NCBI GenBank assembly: GCA_024742765.1
Contig: JANSXT010000002.1
Coordinates: 186,001-250,000 of the forward strand
From: Phyllobacteriaceae bacterium
Lineage (GTDB): Bacteria > Pseudomonadota > Alphaproteobacteria > Rhizobiales > Rhizobiaceae
DNA length: 64,000 nt
Reading direction: 5' to 3'
Shown here: positions 17,341 to 26,963 of the stretch, piece by piece
Layout of the letters: every line of letters starts with the position of its first letter
Position numbering within the stretch: the first letter of the stretch is position 1
Translations under genes and position numbers: made by a program
The notes under the pieces: model-generated
Database searches by the model: none
What the model was told of the DNA's origin: nothing
What the model saw: the letters and a program-made list of their open reading frames with translations, nothing else

Positions 17341-19896
17341 TTAAAGGTTGCGCAACACCGGCGCTGCTTTCTGGCCGAGAACGCGCCAGGTGCCCAGAAG
17401 GCCGAACCCGACCGTGCAGGCCAGTGCTGCCAGGATCGTCGCCGCGGCGATCTCGGGCCGGAAGGTCCAGGGCAGGGTCATGATCTGGCTTACGACGAAC
17501 CATGCCGCAACGCCGCCCGCAAGCAGCGCGAAAACCGCGGTGGCAAAGCCGAGGATGGCATATTCCGTCACGAAGGTGCGGATGAGTGTGGTCCGGGTTG
17601 CGCCGAGCGTTTTCAGGACCACAGCGTCATGCACCCGCGCCCGGTTGCCGGCGGCAAGCGCCCCGGCGAGAACCAGAACGGACGCGATCAGCGCAACGGC
17701 GGCGGCCGCACGCACAGCGGCGGCCAACTGGCCGACGACGCGATTGACCAGTTCGATTGCATCCTTGACGCGCACGCTCGTCACCGCCGGAAACGCGCGC
17801 GTCACCGAAGAAAGAATGCCGGCTTCCTGCTCGAAATCGGCATCGGGCATGGTCAACGTCGCAAGCCAGGAGTGCGGCGCGCCGGCAAAGGTGTTGGGCG
17901 AGAACACCATAACGAAGTTGATCGCCAGCGACTCCCACTCGACCTGCCGGAAATTGGCGATGGTGGCCGTGATGTTGCGGCCGAGCACATTGACGGTGAC
18001 AGTGTCGCCAATCGAAAGGCCCAATTCGCCGGCCTCCTCGGCAGAGAACGAGACGAGCGGTTCGCCGGCATGGTCCGGCGCCCACCATTCACCCGCCGAC
18101 AGGCTCGAATTTTCCGGCACGTTCTGCGCATAGGTAATGCCGCGATCGCCGCGCAGCACCCAGGCGCCTTCGGGCGGCAGTTCCATCTCGGCAACATTCT
18201 GGCCGTTCAGTTCGACGATGCGCCCGCGCAGCATCGGCACGCGCACCAGCTTGCCCGCATCGCCCGCTTCGGTTTCGACCAGTGTCGCGAAATCGTCGAC
18301 CACGTCCGACTGGATGTCGACGAAGAAGAAGTTGGGCGCGCGCTCGGGCAGATCGCCGGCGATCTGCTGGCGCAGATTGGTGTCGATCAGGGCCAGCGCG
18401 ATGAGCAGGGTCAGGCCAAGGCCCAGCGCCAGCACCACCGACGGCGTCAGCGCGCCGGGGCGGTGGATGTTGCCGACGGCCATGCGCAGCGAGGTGCCCG
18501 GCACATTGCGGATGCGGCGGGCCAGCCTCTGAATGCCGGACGAGACGAGGCGCAGAACGATGAAGGCGGCAGCGACGCCGGCAAGGAAGCCGGCGGCGAG
18601 CGTGCGCTCCTCGGAAAACCACACCGCGAGCCCGGTCAGCAAAAGCGCCGCAAGGCCGGCGCCGACGACATAGGCGGTGCGCGGCAGGCCGCGCTCGGCC
18701 ATGGTCTGGTTGCGGAAGAGGTTCGAGGCGGGAATGTCGCGCGCGTGGCCGAGCGGCACCAGCGCGAAGACGAAGATCGTCAGCACCGCAAAGATGACCG
18801 CCAGCATCAGCGCGCCCGGATAAAGGCCCGCGCCGCCCGCTGGCAGCGGCACGATGCCGGACAAAGCTGCAGCCGCGGCGACGGGCGCGATCGCGGCCAG
18901 CACCAGGCCGATGGCGATGCCCACCGCGCCGACCATCAGGATCTGGAAAAGATAGATCAAGGTGACGAGCCGTCCCGGCGCGCCAAGGCATTTGAAGGTG
19001 GCGATCACGTCGCGTTTGGAATCGAGAAACGCCCGCACGGCATTGGCGACGCCGACACCGCCGGTGACGAGCGCCGTCAGGCCGACCAGCGTCAGGAATT
19101 GCGCGAACCGTTCGATGTTGGCGGCAAGCGCCGGCGCCGCATTGGCGCGCGTGCGCACCGACCAGCCGGCGGTCGGATGGGTGTCGTTGGCCGCTTCGAT
19201 CGCCGATCTCAGTTGCGCGTCGGTCGTGCCCGGATCGGTGCGGACCTTGTAGACCCGTTCGACCAGCGAGCCGGGCTGGATCAAGCCGGACGCTTCGAGC
19301 GCATCGAGCGACATGACGATGCGCGGCGCGAGCCCGATGCCGTCGGACAGCGCATCGGGTTCGAGTTCGATGGTCGCCTTGATGGCAAAACGGGCATCGC
19401 CGATCAGGACCGCGTCGCCGATCGCAAGACCAAGCCGTTCGAGAAGGATCGGCTGGACGGCCACGCCCCAGGCGCCATCGGTCAGTGCATAGTCGGATCG
19501 CGCCAGGGCCGGCTCGGTCTCGAAGGTACCGTAGAGCGGATACAGATCATCGACGGCCTTGATCTCGACCAGCGTCTGGTCGGACTGGTCTTCGAGCCGC
19601 GCCATCGACCGCGTGTTGGCGCTTTCGGCAACCGTGCCGATCGCCTGCAATGTTGCCATTTCCTCGGGCGTTGTCGTCCGGTGGATCAGTTCGAAGCGAA
19701 TGTCGCCGCCCAGGATCGACCGCCCTTCGGACTGGATGCCTTGGGTGATGGCCTGCGCCACCGCGCTGACGCCGCCGATCGCCCCTGTGCCCAGCGCGAT
19801 GCAGGCCAGAAAGACGTAAAATCCGGAGAGGCCGCCGCGCACCTCGCGCAGCGCAAACCGGAAGGCAAGCGCGATCTGCTCCGTCAGGGCGTTCAT
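17341..19896 (-). CDS. ybbP: ABC transporter permease, YbbP/FtsX type
   Basis: This 851-residue permease begins with FRFALREVRGGLSGFYVFLACIALG, has a first large periplasmic domain (about residues 45-265), two FtsX cores and about ten membrane segments overall. The paired architecture fits YbbP, partner of the ATPase YbbA, in systems of the MacB/LolCDE superfamily that move or extract envelope molecules rather than import. Its start shares one base with the stop of the ATPase gene. Location opposite a TesA-like esterase matches the conserved ybbA-ybbP/tesA neighbourhood. Confidence 0.9.
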   Translation of the reverse strand: MNALTEQIALAFRFALREVRGGLSGFYVFLACIALGTGAIGGVSAVAQAITQGIQSEGRSILGGDIRFELIHRTTTPEEMATLQAIGTVAESANTRSMARLEDQSDQTLVEIKAVDDLYPLYGTFETEPALARSDYALTDGAWGVAVQPILLERLGLAIGDAVLIGDARFAIKATIELEPDALSDGIGLAPRIVMSLDALEASGLIQPGSLVERVYKVRTDPGTTDAQLRSAIEAANDTHPTAGWSVRTRANAAPALAANIERFAQFLTLVGLTALVTGGVGVANAVRAFLDSKRDVIATFKCLGAPGRLVTLIYLFQILMVGAVGIAIGLVLAAIAPVAAAAALSGIVPLPAGGAGLYPGALMLAVIFAVLTIFVFALVPLGHARDIPASNLFRNQTMAERGLPRTAYVVGAGLAALLLTGLAVWFSEERTLAAGFLAGVAAAFIVLRLVSSGIQRLARRIRNVPGTSLRMAVGNIHRPGALTPSVVLALGLGLTLLIALALIDTNLRQQIAGDLPERAPNFFFVDIQSDVVDDFATLVETEAGDAGKLVRVPMLRGRIVELNGQNVAEMELPPEGAWVLRGDRGITYAQNVPENSSLSAGEWWAPDHAGEPLVSFSAEEAGELGLSIGDTVTVNVLGRNITATIANFRQVEWESLAINFVMVFSPNTFAGAPHSWLATLTMPDADFEQEAGILSSVTRAFPAVTSVRVKDAIELVNRVVGQLAAAVRAAAAVALIASVLVLAGALAAGNRARVHDAVVLKTLGATRTTLIRTFVTEYAILGFATAVFALLAGGVAAWFVVSQIMTLPWTFRPEIAAATILAALACTVGFGLLGTWRVLGQKAAPVLRNL

Positions 19897-20597
19897 TATT
19901 CGGCCGCCATCTTGGCGGCGGCATCGCCGGCGAACACTTCGCCCGAACGGACGCGCACCTGCCGGTCGCAGCGCTCGGCGAGCGCGGCGTCATGGGTGAC
20001 CAGCACAAAGCTTGTGCCGCGCTTCTTCTGTGTGTCGAAGATCAGGTCGGCGATCTGCCGTCCCGTCTCCTGGTCGAGATTGCCCGTCGGTTCATCGGCG
20101 ATCAGGATCGCCGGTTCGGGCGCCAACGCCCGGGCAATGGCGACGCGCTGCTGTTCGCCGCCCGACAACTGGCCGGGATAGTGGGTCAGCCGGTCCTTGA
20201 GGCCAACCGCTTCCAGTTCGGCACGGGCGCGGTCGAACGCATTGTCGGCGCCGGCCAGTTCCAGCGGCACGGCGACGTTTTCGAGCGCCGTCATGTTGGC
20301 GATCAGGTGAAAGGACTGGAAGACAAAGCCGATATTGCGGCCGCGAAAGCGGGCGATCGCATCTTCGCTCATCTGGTCGAGCCGGGCGCCGGCCACCTCC
20401 ACACTGCCGCTGTCGGGCCGCTCGAGCCCCGCCAGCACCATCAAAAGCGTCGTCTTGCCCGAGCCGGACGGGCCGACAATACCGACCGCTTCGCCCCGGG
20501 GAACGGAAAGGCTGACATTTTTGAGCACCTGAACCTGGCTGGCCGCCGAGCCGAGTGTGAGATTGACGCGGTCGAGGGCGATGACGGGTTCAGACAC
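19896..20597 (-). CDS. ybbA: ABC transporter ATP-binding protein, YbbA/LolD type
   Basis: This 233-residue ATPase has a Walker A GPSGSGKT (residues 42-49), an LSGGE signature (144-148) and a Walker B ILIADEPTGNLD. The NRAIAR-like helix and length are those of the LolD/MacB subgroup. It is translationally coupled to the permease by TAATG overlap and is divergent from the esterase gene with only 61 bp between starts, so promoters overlap. Confidence 0.93.
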   Translation of the reverse strand: MSEPVIALDRVNLTLGSAASQVQVLKNVSLSVPRGEAVGIVGPSGSGKTTLLMVLAGLERPDSGSVEVAGARLDQMSEDAIARFRGRNIGFVFQSFHLIANMTALENVAVPLELAGADNAFDRARAELEAVGLKDRLTHYPGQLSGGEQQRVAIARALAPEPAILIADEPTGNLDQETGRQIADLIFDTQKKRGTSFVLVTHDAALAERCDRQVRVRSGEVFAGDAAAKMAAE

Positions 20598-20658
20598 GGG
20601 CAGGACTACCTATATGGGGCGACGAGGACTGCGTCAGTAAATGGGAAGACGGTCGGGC

Positions 20659-21297
20659 ATGTTCAAACAATTCCTACGCTTTTTTGCCGCCGCCGGATTT
20701 GCGTTCGGTGTGTCGACGCTGCCGGCGCAAGCCGAGACGGTGCGCGGCGTCGGCTTCGGCGACAGCCTGATGGCCGGCTACCAACTTCCCGCCGACGCCG
20801 GTTTTCCCGAGCAGCTCGAAGCCGCTTTGAAGGCCGAGGGGTTCGATGTGACCATCACCAATGCCGGCGTCTCCGGCGACACGACCTCGGGCGGTCTGGC
20901 GCGGCTCGACTGGTCGGTGCCCGACGGCACCGATTTCGTGATCCTGGAACTGGGCGGCAATGACGCGCTGCGCGGCATTGCGCCCGACCTGACGCGCGCC
21001 AACCTGGACGCGATGATCGAACGGCTTCAGGCGCGCGACATCGACGTCATTCTGGCCGGCATGCGCGCGCCGCCCAACATGGGCGGCGACTATGCGCGCC
21101 AGTTCGATGCCATCTTCGCCGAGCTTGCCGAAGCCCATGACGTGCTCCTCTATCCGTTCTTTCTCGAGGGCGCGATCACGGTCGACGGCATGATGCAGGC
21201 GGACGGCATTCACCCGACAGCCGACGGCGTCAAAGCCATGGTCGAACGCTTCCTGCCGCTGATGCGGACATACCTTTCCGACCGCGGCGAAGGCTGA
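20659..21297 (+). CDS. tesA: Periplasmic GDSL esterase/arylesterase (TesA family)
   Basis: This 212-residue SGNH hydrolase has a signal peptide (about 1-25, ending LPAQA), the nucleophile block GFGDSL with S36, the oxyanion motif GGND and the catalytic DGIHP near the C-terminus. TesA-type enzymes hydrolyse acyl-CoA thioesters, lysophospholipids and aryl esters in the periplasm. ATG 20659 is preferred because the signal sequence starts directly; ATG 20641 would add six residues. It is divergent from ybbAP as in many proteobacteria. Confidence 0.9.
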   Translation: MFKQFLRFFAAAGFAFGVSTLPAQAETVRGVGFGDSLMAGYQLPADAGFPEQLEAALKAEGFDVTITNAGVSGDTTSGGLARLDWSVPDGTDFVILELGGNDALRGIAPDLTRANLDAMIERLQARDIDVILAGMRAPPNMGGDYARQFDAIFAELAEAHDVLLYPFFLEGAITVDGMMQADGIHPTADGVKAMVERFLPLMRTYLSDRGEG

Positions 21298-21433
21298 TGG
21301 AAAACGTTAACGATTGGTATCGGAAAATCACCTTGCGCTTCGCGCGCATGCGTGATTCGCTTGGGTCAAGGCGGGGGTGATTTGCGGTCCGCGCGATGGC
21401 AAAACCCACCGCTCGAAATGAGGGGACAATGCC

Positions 21434-22027
21434 ATGCCGCGCCTTTTCGCCGCTCTCGAAATCCCTCACCAGGCCGCAACCCACATGTCGATGCTCCGCG
21501 GAGGCCTGCCCGGCGCCCGCTGGATCGACATGGAGAATTATCATCTCACGCTGCGGTTCATCGGTGACATCGAACATCACATGGCCGACGAGATCGCCCA
21601 TGCGCTGGAACGGGTGCACCGGCGGCCCTTCTCGCTGGGCTTGTCGGGCCTTGGTGCCTTTGGCGGAAAGAAGCCGCATTCGCTGTTCGCCGTGCCCACC
21701 GCCTCGCCGGATCTCATCGACCTGCAGGCGGAGATCGCCCGCATCTGCCGGCGCCTCGGCCTTGCGCCCGATCCGCGCAAGTTCACCCCGCATGTGACGC
21801 TGGCGCGCCTGCGCAACGTCTCGCCGCAGGCGGTGGCCAATTATCTGTCGGTGCGCGGCGGGTTCTTCGTGCCCTCCTTCAAGGTCGACCACTTCACGCT
21901 GATGTCGTCGCGCGATTCGGTTGGCGGCGGGCCTTACATCGTCGAGGAGAGCTATCCGCTGTCGCGCGATGTCTTCCCGGCAAGCACGGCGGCCAGTGCC
22001 GTCGCGCCGGCCTTTATGTCGCGATAG
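21434..22027 (+). CDS. thpR: RNA 2',3'-cyclic phosphodiesterase (2'-5' RNA ligase family)
   Basis: This 197-residue protein has the two HxTL motifs of the 2H phosphoesterase family, HLTL at H37 and HVTL at H120. Members open 2',3'-cyclic phosphates on RNA to 2'-phosphates and can ligate tRNA halves in vitro. Its 3' end overlaps the convergent phosphatase gene by 76 bp, so the last 25 residues are encoded opposite the phosphatase C-terminus; this tail is non-conserved. Confidence 0.93.
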   Translation: MPRLFAALEIPHQAATHMSMLRGGLPGARWIDMENYHLTLRFIGDIEHHMADEIAHALERVHRRPFSLGLSGLGAFGGKKPHSLFAVPTASPDLIDLQAEIARICRRLGLAPDPRKFTPHVTLARLRNVSPQAVANYLSVRGGFFVPSFKVDHFTLMSSRDSVGGGPYIVEESYPLSRDVFPASTAASAVAPAFMSR

Positions 22028-22431
22028 GCCGCCTCGAAATCCGCTTCGTTGCCGTAATAGGGATCGGCGACATCGCGGGTCTCGCCGGTGGCATGGCCCA
22101 GAAACAGGTCGATCGTCGCCTTGTTGTCGAACGCGGCAATGCGCGTCAGGTCCTGCACGTTCCGATGGTCCATGCCCAGGATCAGGTCGAAAGCGTGAAA
22201 ATCGCCGCGGCTGATCTGCCGGGCGCGCTGGCTGGAAATGTCGATGCCGTGCCGGGCGGCCACGGCGACGGCGCGCGCGTCGGGCGCTTCGCCCGCATGC
22301 CAGTTTCCGGTACCGGCCGAATCGACCCGCAACCCTTCCGACAAGCCCGCGCGCGCCGCTTCGGCACGGAACACGCCTTCCGCCAGCGGCGACCGGCAAA
22401 TGTTGCCCAGACACACGAAAAGAACCCGCAT
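21952..22431 (-). CDS. Low-molecular-weight protein-tyrosine phosphatase
   Basis: This 159-residue protein starts MRVLFVCLGNICRSP, the CX5R(S) P-loop with nucleophile C7, and has the general-acid motif DPYYG near the C-terminus. It hydrolyses phosphotyrosine or small phosphate esters. The start at 22431 is fixed by the P-loop position; the upstream frame is not conserved. It is convergent and overlapping with thpR, and divergent from phhB, whose start lies 65 bp away. Confidence 0.93.
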   Translation of the reverse strand: MRVLFVCLGNICRSPLAEGVFRAEAARAGLSEGLRVDSAGTGNWHAGEAPDARAVAVAARHGIDISSQRARQISRGDFHAFDLILGMDHRNVQDLTRIAAFDNKATIDLFLGHATGETRDVADPYYGNEADFEAAYRDIKAGATALAAVLAGKTSRDSG

Positions 22432-22496
22432 CACCGGCTTTCCCTGGCTGCCCGATCCCCTAAATTGATGCAGGATTGCATGAAGGAGCCCGGACC

Positions 22497-22790
22497 ATGC
22501 CCAAACCCTGCCTGACGGCCGACGAATTGACAACGGCGCTCGAAACGCTTGGGGGCTGGACCGCCGAAGAGGGTGGCGAGGCGATAAAGCGGACGTTCAA
22601 GTTCGGCTCCTTCGTGGACGCGTTTGCCTTCATGACCGCCGCCGCGCTCACCGCCGAGAAGATGGACCATCATCCCGAATGGTTCAACGTCTACAACCGG
22701 GTCGAGGTGCGGCTGACCACCCATGATTCGGGCGGCGTGACGGCGCTCGACATCGATCTGGCCAAGGCGATGGACAAGGCGGCCGGCTGA
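22497..22790 (+). CDS. phhB: 4a-hydroxytetrahydrobiopterin dehydratase
   Basis: This 97-residue pterin-4a-carbinolamine dehydratase carries the family signature [20 protein letters not shown] and a terminal [11 protein letters not shown]. It dehydrates 4a-hydroxytetrahydropterin, usually recycling the cofactor of phenylalanine hydroxylase, although many alphaproteobacteria keep it without that enzyme nearby. AAGGAG at 22483-22488 supports the ATG at 22497. No hydroxylase gene is in the window. Confidence 0.94.
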   Translation: MPKPCLTADELTTALETLGGWTAEEGGEAIKRTFKFGSFVDAFAFMTAAALTAEKMDHHPEWFNVYNRVEVRLTTHDSGGVTALDIDLAKAMDKAAG

Positions 22791-22847
22791 CCGGAACGCT
22801 TGAAACCGCCATCGCCCGCGCCCATGTCATTTGTAGGAGGGCGTGCG

Positions 22848-23285
22848 ATGGACGACGTCAAGATCGGCGAGATTCTCGAGCCCGGGACGGAGGAAACCCA
22901 GTCCCGGCGCGAACAGAAGGTGCGCAGCAAGTTCTGGCCCAAGGTCAAACGCTATGCGCGGATGATCCCGTTCATCGATGAGGTCGTCGCAGGTTATTTC
23001 TGCGCGATGGACCCCGAGACGCCGCCGCGCGTGCGCGGCATCCTTTTGGCGGCGCTGGCCTATTTCATCCTGCCGCTCGACACCATTCCCGACTTCCTTC
23101 TGACCTTCGGTTTCGGCGATGACATCGCCGTTCTGACTGCGGCGTTTGCCGCCGTCAAAGGCAACATCACCGACGCCCACCGGGCGGCTGCCCGCAAGGC
23201 GCTGGCCGAGGAAGAGATCGACACGGCCGGCTCCACCGATGCCGACGATGGCCCAGTCGTCGACGGCGAGGCGACGCGCACCTGA
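22848..23285 (+). CDS. DUF1232 (YkvA-type) membrane protein
   Basis: This 145-residue protein has the DUF1232 core GILLAALAYFILPLDTIPDFL (about residues 63-83), where the PxDxIPD motif defines the family. It is followed by a second hydrophobic helix around DDIAVLTAAFAAVK. The function is unknown. GGAGG at 22836-22840 places the start at 22848 (MDDVKIGE). It follows phhB by 57 bp in the same direction. Confidence 0.9.
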   Translation: MDDVKIGEILEPGTEETQSRREQKVRSKFWPKVKRYARMIPFIDEVVAGYFCAMDPETPPRVRGILLAALAYFILPLDTIPDFLLTFGFGDDIAVLTAAFAAVKGNITDAHRAAARKALAEEEIDTAGSTDADDGPVVDGEATRT

Positions 23286-23365
23286 CCGACGGCCGCGTGC
23301 GGCTCGCTTTTGGGAAGCGCTTGACCTATTGAACGGTCATCGTTCCCGCCAGGCCGCCGCGTTCC

Positions 23366-24313
23366 ATGCTCAACATATTGCTGACCGTTCTTCCCGTCTT
23401 CATCCTGATCGGGGTCGGCTACGGCACGGTTCGTTCGGGCTATCTGAAGGACGATTTCGCCGACGCGATGAACATCTTTGCGGTTCGCATCGCCGTGCCG
23501 GTTCTCCTCTTCCGCGCGATGGCCGGGCTGGAACTCGGCCAGGCCTTTTCGCCACCGCTGCTCGTCAGCTTCTATGCCGGAGCACTGGTCTGTTTCGTCG
23601 GCGGCATCATTGTCGCGCGGGCGGTCTTCAAGCGCCGTCCCGGCGAGGCGGTCGCCGTCGGTTTTGCCGGCACATTCTCCAATTCGGTCCTGCTTGGCGT
23701 GCCGATCGTCGAACGCGCCTATGGCGGCGAGACGCTGACCATGGCGTTCGGCATCATCGCGCTGCATGCGCCGCTCATCTATGCGGTCGGCATGATCACG
23801 ATGGAGGTGATGCGCCGCGACGGACGGACGCTGCGCGAAGCGCTGACCGATGCGCTGAAATCCATCCTCGCCAATCCGCTGATGGCGGGCATCCTTGCCG
23901 GCCTTGCGGTCAATGCGACCGGCATCACATTGCCCGAACCGGTGCAGGCTGCTGTCGACATGCTGGCCGCGGCTGGCATCCCGGTGGCGCTGGTCGGCAT
24001 CGGCGCCGCACTCACGCGCTACAAGCTGACGGCGGCATTGCCCGAAACATTGACCGCGTCCGGCTTTGCGCTGATCGTCCACCCGGCGGTGGCGTTCGTC
24101 CTGTCCCATTATGTGTTCGGTCTGTCGAGCGCGGCCGTCCACGCCGCCGTCGCGCTGGCCGCCATGCCGCCGGGCATCAATATCTACATCTTCGCCAGCC
24201 TCTATGACCGTGCCGTCAATCTGGCGGCGTCGACGCTCTTGCTGGCGACCGCGCTTTCCGTCGTCTCGGTGACGGTCTGGCTCTATATCGTCGACACGCT
24301 GCTGCCGCTTTAG
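23366..24313 (+). CDS. AEC-family transporter (auxin efflux carrier type)
   Basis: This 315-residue membrane protein has about ten hydrophobic segments. The family pattern is visible as FAGTFSNSVLLGVPIVERAYG in the first half and LAAAGIPVALVGIGAAL in the second. Bacterial AEC carriers move organic acids such as malonate or malate, and the substrate here cannot be told. It stands alone between DUF1232 and a convergent diguanylate cyclase. Confidence 0.9.
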   Translation: MLNILLTVLPVFILIGVGYGTVRSGYLKDDFADAMNIFAVRIAVPVLLFRAMAGLELGQAFSPPLLVSFYAGALVCFVGGIIVARAVFKRRPGEAVAVGFAGTFSNSVLLGVPIVERAYGGETLTMAFGIIALHAPLIYAVGMITMEVMRRDGRTLREALTDALKSILANPLMAGILAGLAVNATGITLPEPVQAAVDMLAAAGIPVALVGIGAALTRYKLTAALPETLTASGFALIVHPAVAFVLSHYVFGLSSAAVHAAVALAAMPPGINIYIFASLYDRAVNLAASTLLLATALSVVSVTVWLYIVDTLLPL

Positions 24314-24326
24314 GGCAAGCCCGGCA

Positions 24327-25514
24327 TCAGGCGCTGCGGCGCCCACCGGCGCGGCTGGCGCGACCCTGTCCCGTTTCACCGGCGATGCGGACCTGGTTCC
24401 GCCCTGCTTCCTTGGCGTCGTAGAGCGCATGGTCGGCGGCGATCAGCGCACCGGCGAGACCATCATCGCCGATCGCGGCGACGCCCAGGCTTGCGGTGAC
24501 CGGCCGCCCGTCGGGCATGATGTCACGCAGGTCCGTTTCGATGGAAACGCGGATTGCCTGGGCCAGTGCCGTCGCCACCGGCAGTTCGGCACGTGAGACG
24601 AAAATGGCGAACTCTTCCCCGCCCAGCCGCCCGCACAGATGCGGGCGCGGCGCGGCGGCCGCGATCACCGATGCGACGCCGGCGATGACCCGGTCGCCCT
24701 GATCGTGCCCATGGGTGTCGTTGATCGCCTTGAAATTGTCGATGTCGAGCATGATCAGCGCGGCGGGACGCGCCGCCAGCCTGTTGCCTTCATCGAGAAA
24801 ACCGCGCCGGTTGAAAAGCCCGGTCAAACTGTCGGTCAGCGATGCCTGCCGGTAGGTGGCGGCCAGGTCGCTCATGGCCAGAAAGAAGATCGTTCCGGCA
24901 AAGGCAAAAAGCGTTGCGGCAAACGGCGTTGCCGCATAGGTGCCGTAAAGCTCGGCCTGCTCCGCCGGCGACAGGGCGCCATGGCCGGCAGCCCATGCGG
25001 CGACCAGGGGGCGGATGAGGACCGACAGGATGACCGCGCTGAGCATGGTGGTCAGAAACCGGGTGCGGGCGCTGATCACCGGCAGGCGGTAGAGCCGGAC
25101 AACCACCATGATTGGCAGCGCCACCTGGAACAGGCTGACGGCCGTCAGCCGTGCCAGCGACAATTCGCCCAGCGGCGCAAGCGCGGTTATCACGAAGGCG
25201 CCGGTAATCGCGGTCATGGCGAACATGCGACCGGGCACAGGCAGCCTTGCGTGGGCGCAAACGCCCTTGGAGACCAGCAGAAAGCCGGTGCAGACGAGCA
25301 CATCGTCGAGGATGAAGAACAGACCGTGGTACGGCGCGATCTCGGTCATCACATAGGCCGCGCTGCTGCCGATGAACGCACCGGCGCCGGCCAGGTACCA
25401 TAGAAGGTGCCGGGCCGAACGGTCGAACAGATAGGCGGCGATGAACAGCGCCACATAGTTCAGGCCCAGCAGCACGCCCGCCGCCGCGACGATGTCGCCA
25501 ATGCCCAGTGTCAC
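24327..25514 (-). CDS. Membrane-bound diguanylate cyclase (GGDEF)
   Basis: This 395-residue protein has a membrane domain of six to seven segments (residues about 8-220) followed by a GGDEF domain. The active site reads GGEEF at 298-302, preceded by the metal-binding LDIDNFKAIND. It should make cyclic di-GMP from two GTP. The product-inhibition site RxxD expected eight residues before GGEEF is absent, so feedback inhibition of the usual kind is unlikely. The sensor domain is not a type I can name. Confidence 0.92.
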   Translation of the reverse strand: MTLGIGDIVAAAGVLLGLNYVALFIAAYLFDRSARHLLWYLAGAGAFIGSSAAYVMTEIAPYHGLFFILDDVLVCTGFLLVSKGVCAHARLPVPGRMFAMTAITGAFVITALAPLGELSLARLTAVSLFQVALPIMVVVRLYRLPVISARTRFLTTMLSAVILSVLIRPLVAAWAAGHGALSPAEQAELYGTYAATPFAATLFAFAGTIFFLAMSDLAATYRQASLTDSLTGLFNRRGFLDEGNRLAARPAALIMLDIDNFKAINDTHGHDQGDRVIAGVASVIAAAAPRPHLCGRLGGEEFAIFVSRAELPVATALAQAIRVSIETDLRDIMPDGRPVTASLGVAAIGDDGLAGALIAADHALYDAKEAGRNQVRIAGETGQGRASRAGGRRSA

Positions 25515-25759
25515 AACCGGTTCTCCGAGATCATGGCTGCGATAATCGCATCATCGGCTTAAGGGCGCGTGAACCTGAGCGATGATCTTTGCGATACCGG
25601 CGCGAGCGCGGTGGTGACCGGCGGCAACCCGCGGACAAAAGCGGCGGAGAGTGAAGGGCAATGCTTGAATGCAGTGTCCAAGGCCGCGACTGCGGCCCGG
25701 GCGTTTGCGAGGCCCCGGCTGGAGCGAAGCCAGAAGGGCGACGACGCGAAGTCAGAAAA
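25515..25759. other. Gap between the cyclase gene and tRNA-Ser
   Basis: This 245-bp gap is GC-rich. No gene or RNA was recognised in it. The long open frames through it owe their length to the tRNA and high GC. Confidence 0.4.
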
Positions 25760-25849
25760 TGGCGGAGAGGGAGGGATTCGAACCCCCGATAGAGTTGCCC
25801 CTATACCGCATTTCGAGTGCGGCGCTTTCAACCACTCAGCCACCTCTCC
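25760..25849 (-). tRNA. tRNA-Ser(CGA)
   Basis: The minus strand reads GGAGAGGTGGCTGAGTGG at the 5' end, has the anticodon loop CTCGAAA (anticodon CGA), a long class II variable arm and a GGTTCGAAT T-arm. It closes with CCTCTCC, discriminator G and an encoded CCA (25760-25762). Confidence 0.97.
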
Positions 25850-26147
25850 GCAAACGGTGCGGCGGTGTCTAGCGCCGCCGCCCGGCGAAAACAAGACGCA
25901 AGCGCGCAAACTTTTCCGCGCCAGCTTGACTTTTCGGCCTCGCCCGATCATAGGGACCGCGATCAGTGGCGCGGGGCAATCCGCGCCGCACCTGTTTGGG
26001 CGTTCGCCGCAAGGCAATGTCCGGGCAGCGGTTCAACCGGACAGACTGAACAAGAAGACGGCCGGCGTGCCGATGCTCCAATCCGCCCCGCGCGGAACGG
26101 GTCGCAAGAAGCGCGCCAGAGCCGGACCGAACACGAAAGGACAAACG

Positions 26148-26837
26148 ATGTTCGCAGTCATCAAAACCGGTGGCAAGCAATACCGCGTCGCCACCGATGA
26201 TGTGCTCACGCTCGAAAAGCTCGACGGCGACGCCGGCGAGATGGTCGAATTCTCCGACGTTCTGATGGTCGGCAGCGATGCCGACGTGACGATCGGCAGC
26301 CCGCTGGTCGATGGCGCGATGGTGACAGCCGAAGTGGTCACGCAAGGGCGCGGCCGCAAGGTCATCGCCTTCAAGAAGCGCCGGCGTCAGAATTCGCGCC
26401 GCAAGAAGGGCCACCGGCAATATCTGACGACGGTGCGCATTGCCGAAATCCTCACCGGAGGCGCCAAGCCGTCGAAAAAGCCCGCGGCCAAGAAGGCGGC
26501 CGCACCCAAGGCCGAGACGGCCAAGGCGGATGCTGCGCCGGCAGCCAAGGCGCCCAAGGCGGACGCAAAAGCCGACGATGCGCCCAAGGCCGAGGCCAAG
26601 GCCGCCGCGCCCGAAGGCCCGCTTTTTGCGGCGCCGGAAGGCGATGCCGACAAGCTGACCGACATCAAGGGCATCGGCCCGGTCGCCGAAAAGCAGCTCA
26701 ACGAGCAGGGCATCACGACGTTTGCCCAGATCGCCGCGCTGACGGCGGCGGACATCGAGAAAATCGACGAGTATATGCCGTTCAGCGCAGCCCAGATCGA
26801 AGACTGGCAGGCGCAGGCAAAAGAACGCGTCAAGTAA
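26148..26837 (+). CDS. rplU: Large-subunit ribosomal protein L21 with C-terminal extension
   Basis: Residues 1-103 are an ordinary bL21 ([20 protein letters not shown] through TVRIAEI). A linker of about 50 residues made of Ala, Lys and Pro follows. Then comes a helix-hairpin-helix-like domain (about 170-225: [27 protein letters not shown]) like that found at the end of several rhizobial proteins. The extension more than doubles the usual length of about 103. AAAGGA precedes the ATG. It is cotranscribed with rpmA. Confidence 0.96.
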   Translation: MFAVIKTGGKQYRVATDDVLTLEKLDGDAGEMVEFSDVLMVGSDADVTIGSPLVDGAMVTAEVVTQGRGRKVIAFKKRRRQNSRRKKGHRQYLTTVRIAEILTGGAKPSKKPAAKKAAAPKAETAKADAAPAAKAPKADAKADDAPKAEAKAAAPEGPLFAAPEGDADKLTDIKGIGPVAEKQLNEQGITTFAQIAALTAADIEKIDEYMPFSAAQIEDWQAQAKERVK

Positions 26838-26963
26838 AACAATGATCAACAAAGGGTGCGCTGCACAACAGCTTCACCCTTGATCGACCCGCTGGAAATG
26901 CCCATAAGGGGCCATGCCCGGCACGGAAGACTGCAAGGCCGTACGCGGCAGGAGAACACGACA

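Noticed and set aside
17296-20181. Open frame of 961 codons on the plus strand opposite the permease and ATPase genes
   Set aside because: Its translation is rich in R, H, Q and G with no family features. It lies exactly antisense to ybbP and ybbA, whose domains are clear; long antisense frames are common at this GC content.
25559-26017. Small minus-strand protein containing [13 protein letters not shown] and GVRIPPSPP
   Set aside because: This is a translation of the tRNA-Ser gene, a common false protein in databases.
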